A stretch of 64,000 bases of DNA from positions 3,348,001 through 3,412,000 of the forward strand of contig NZ_CP109090.1 in assembly GCF_035917575.1 (NCBI RefSeq), written 5' to 3'. The notes below the pieces were generated by a model. That model saw only the letters and a program-made list of their open reading frames with translations, was not told the origin of the DNA and did not search any database. The stretch comes from Streptomyces sp. NBC_01788 (GTDB taxonomy: Bacteria; Actinomycetota; Actinomycetes; Streptomycetales; Streptomycetaceae). How positions within the stretch are numbered: position 1 is the first letter of the stretch; each line of letters starts with the position of its first letter. The position numbers were made by a program, and so were the translations under genes. This document shows, in pieces, positions 61,408 to 64,000 of this stretch.

Positions 61408-64000
61408 ATGAGATTTCATCGATCGAGAGACAGGAACCGGTGGCTCGGACGTGTGGCGTTCACCGTCGCCATCGCAGTGGCGACGGCGACGCCGGTTTCC
61501 GCATCCGCATGGAGCAGTCTCACTGATGTGCCGTCTGCGGATTCGGCGGTAGCACAGGGAGAAGTAACCGAGGAGACGCAGGCGCTGGCAAAGGCGGCCG
61601 AGACCGGAGAGCCGGTCGAGATCCTCTCGCACCGCACCGAGGCCTCCCAGGTGTTCGCCAACCCGTCCGGGACGTTCACCGAGGAGCGGTACGCCACCGC
61701 CCAGTGGGCACGCAAGGGCAATCGGCTGGTCGACATCGATCGCAGCCTCCACCGTGCGGGCGACGGCACGATCAGTCCCGAGGCAGCCACCGTGGGCTTG
61801 AAGTTCTCCGGCGGCGGCAACGGCCCGCTCGCCACCATCACTCGGGACGGCCGCAGCATCTCCCTGGCCTGGCCCACCGCGCTGCCCCGACCGTCCATCT
61901 CCGGTGACACCGTCATCTACCCCGACGTACTGCCCGATGTGGACCTCAAGCTGCGGGCCGGCGCCTCGGGCTTCGCACAACTACTGGTGGTCAAGTCCGC
62001 CAAGGCCGCCACTAACCCGGCCCTGAAGACCGTCTCATACAAGATGTCCAGCGACGGTGTGGACGTCACCGCCGACGAACACGGCAACCTCAGCGCCGTC
62101 AACCCCGCCGGCCAGGAACTGTTCACGGCCCCGACACCGCGTATGTGGGACAGCTCCACCACGGACACCGGCACCCATACACTGATCGCCCGAGAAGCAG
62201 CGAAACCCGCAGCCAGGCCGCAGGAAACGGACGAATTCGAACCCGCCCCAGGCGCCCAGCAGGCCGCCATGCCCGTCACAGTCAGTGACGGGCAGCTCAA
62301 GCTCACCCCCGACACGGACCTGATGACGGGCAAGGACACCACCTACCCGGTCTACATCGACCCGTTCATCGACGGCTCACGCTACTCGTGGACCATCGCA
62401 TACAAGAAATATCCTTCCACCGCCTACTTCAACGGTGCGGGCTTCAACGGAGGCACCACCACCGCCCGCGTGGGCTACGAGAACGAGACCAACGGCCTGG
62501 CCCGCTCGTACTTCCGCATGAACACCAAAAACCTGTGGAGCACGAACAAACAGGTCCTCAAGTCCACATTCCGGATCAAGAACACCTGGTCCTGGTCCTG
62601 CACCGCCAAGCCCGTCGAACTGTGGCGCACCGCGGCCATCACCTCGTCCACCACGTGGAACAACCGGCCCGCCCGGCAAGGAAAGGCCCTGGACACGGTC
62701 ACCGACGCCAAGGGCTGGGGCACCAACTGCCCGGCTGGCAACCTCGCCTTCACCGTAACCCAGGGAGCCAAGGACGCCGCGGCGAACAAGTGGGAGACCA
62801 TCACCTTCGAACTCGCGGCCTCCAACGAGTCCGACGTGTTCGGGTGGAAGAAGTTCGACGCCAAGTCGGCCGTACTCTCCACTGAGTTCAATACCTACCC
62901 CAACGCTCCCACCAGCCTGGACACCGTCCCCAGCACCAAGAACAGCAAGGGCTGCGGTGACACCGCCCCATACGGTCTCATCGGCAACACCGACATCTAC
63001 CTGACGGCCAAGGGCAGTGACCCAGACGGCGGCACCATCAAGGTCAAGTTCAACCTGTGGGCCACTGGTCACCACCCCAACGACGACCCCAAAGGCGTCC
63101 TGATCGTGAACAAGACGGTCTCCGTCTCCTCCGGCACCGTCGCCAAGCTCAAGGTCACCAAGGGTGAACTGACCCCTTACCTGAATGTGGCGAACGGCAA
63201 CTTCTCCTGGAAGGCCCAGACCAACGACGGTTCCCTGAACTCCGACTGGACGCCCACCAAGGGCAAGCCAGGCTGCCGCTTCGTCTTCGACCCCGTACGC
63301 CCGAGCAACCCGCCCGGTATCAACTCCAGCCAGTTCCCCGACGGCAGCGACGGATGGCCCGCCACGACCGCCAATGTCCGTACCCAGGGCACCTTCACGC
63401 TTACAAACGGCGGCATCTCGGATGTAACCGCGTACGAGTACTGGACCGTCACCGACCCCACCGTGCGCACCGCCAGCCCGGGAAGTGCCGGCGGCAGCGT
63501 CAGCGTCAAGATCACCCCAACCGCTGCCGGGGCCAATCATCTCTACGCCCGCAGCGTGGACAAGGCCGGCAACAAGTCGGACACCGCCGACTACCTCTTC
63601 TACGCCAATGGCCTCAAGCAGGCCGACCAGCCCGGCGACATCAACGGCGACGGCAACCCCGACATGTTCGGCATCGACAAGAACGGCACCCTCAACCGCT
63701 TTTACGGAGCGGGCGACGGCACCGTCACCCAGACGTCCAGCCCTGCATCCACCCTCTCCTGGGCAGGCGTAAAGATCACACACCGAGGCGACTGGACCGG
63801 CGACGGCTACGAAGACCTCATCTCCCTCAAGCACGACGCCACCGCCAACACAGACCGGCTCTGGATCCACCCCAACACCGGCGACGGCTACGTCTGCAGC
63901 AACGAATGCGCCGGTGACGAGCAGGACCAGCGAGAACTCACGGTCTACGATCCCACCAACAACCACTGGCAAGGAGCCGACCAGATCCTCGCCATCGGCG
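61408..64000 (+). CDS. Secreted DNRLRE / FG-GAP repeat protein, N-terminal part (runs off right edge)
   Basis: At least 864 residues are in the window from the ATG at 61408 (GGGGGG upstream; an in-frame ATG at 61396 is possible). A signal peptide is clear: MRFHRSRDRNRWLGRVA, then AFTVAIAVATATPVSASA. Next come a beta-rich region like that of the RHS proteins (TYPVYIDPFIDGS near residue 310), a DNRLRE domain (~315-490, with LARSYFRMNTKNLW and ITSSTTWNNRP), two Ig/Fn3-like regions and FG-GAP/VCBS repeats with Ca-binding loops (DINGDGNPDMFGID, DWTGDGYEDLISL). It is likely cell-surface or secreted. It is divergent from the RHS gene and shares its N-terminal architecture, so the two may work together. 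Confidence 0.85.
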   Translation, partial: MRFHRSRDRNRWLGRVAFTVAIAVATATPVSASAWSSLTDVPSADSAVAQGEVTEETQALAKAAETGEPVEILSHRTEASQVFANPSGTFTEERYATAQWARKGNRLVDIDRSLHRAGDGTISPEAATVGLKFSGGGNGPLATITRDGRSISLAWPTALPRPSISGDTVIYPDVLPDVDLKLRAGASGFAQLLVVKSAKAATNPALKTVSYKMSSDGVDVTADEHGNLSAVNPAGQELFTAPTPRMWDSSTTDTGTHTLIAREAAKPAARPQETDEFEPAPGAQQAAMPVTVSDGQLKLTPDTDLMTGKDTTYPVYIDPFIDGSRYSWTIAYKKYPSTAYFNGAGFNGGTTTARVGYENETNGLARSYFRMNTKNLWSTNKQVLKSTFRIKNTWSWSCTAKPVELWRTAAITSSTTWNNRPARQGKALDTVTDAKGWGTNCPAGNLAFTVTQGAKDAAANKWETITFELAASNESDVFGWKKFDAKSAVLSTEFNTYPNAPTSLDTVPSTKNSKGCGDTAPYGLIGNTDIYLTAKGSDPDGGTIKVKFNLWATGHHPNDDPKGVLIVNKTVSVSSGTVAKLKVTKGELTPYLNVANGNFSWKAQTNDGSLNSDWTPTKGKPGCRFVFDPVRPSNPPGINSSQFPDGSDGWPATTANVRTQGTFTLTNGGISDVTAYEYWTVTDPTVRTASPGSAGGSVSVKITPTAAGANHLYARSVDKAGNKSDTADYLFYANGLKQADQPGDINGDGNPDMFGIDKNGTLNRFYGAGDGTVTQTSSPASTLSWAGVKITHRGDWTGDGYEDLISLKHDATANTDRLWIHPNTGDGYVCSNECAGDEQDQRELTVYDPTNNHWQGADQILAIG

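Overview
The window is chromosomal DNA from a Streptomyces-type actinomycete. Third codon positions are almost all G or C, GTG starts are common, and many genes overlap their neighbour by four bases. A recognisable Streptomyces core block (mfd, an ABC exporter, glmU, prs, rplY, pth, ppc, a desaturase with its TetR, tam/tamR) sits in the middle. No integrase, transposase, CRISPR array or rRNA was seen.

Left part (1-21,000): two paralogous secreted RHS/YD-repeat polymorphic toxins lie on the minus strand. The first (1-2941) runs off the left edge. The second (8721-19451) is about 3,576 residues, with a signal/anchor, a DNRLRE domain, three LamG modules, YD repeats, an RHS core, a lysine-rich stretch, hydrophobic Ala/Gly segments, a Hint domain and an HNH-like nuclease tip. 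A SUFU-family immunity gene starts two bases after its stop. Between the two toxins are a WhiJ-like regulatory trio (HATPase, XRE/DUF5753, DUF397), small hypothetical genes and an Imm21-type immunity gene. A BMP-like protein and a DUF1524 HNH lipoprotein lead into the core block.

Core part (21,000-51,700): mfd; a LolD/MacB-type ATPase-permease pair; a DHA2-type MFS exporter; a coiled-coil protein; and then a divergent cluster of cytoplasmic nuclease/deaminase domains with SUKH immunity domains (WHH nuclease-SUKH fusion, deaminase-proline-rich-SUKH-4 fusion, YwqJ-like deaminase and SUKH-3). After this come a sensor kinase, tRNA-Gln(TTG), glmU-prs-rplY-pth, ppc, desaturase-TetR with a tandem operator, a Phd/ParE-type toxin-antitoxin pair, a VOC protein, the tam/tamR pair with its operator, a LuxR-type response regulator and a GNAT acetyltransferase.

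Right part (51,700-64,000): an Uma2 remnant, a second WhiJ-like trio with a strong palindrome in its divergent promoter region, then a third RHS toxin (54742-61050) with an unrecognised glycine-rich C-terminal tip and a small membrane protein downstream that is the best immunity candidate. Facing away from it is a secreted DNRLRE/FG-GAP protein that runs off the right edge.

The main theme is contact-dependent or intracellular toxin-immunity biology (three RHS toxins, SUKH cluster, Imm21, SUFU, Phd/ParE) around an otherwise ordinary housekeeping segment. Family names come from motif recognition by eye; no database search was run.
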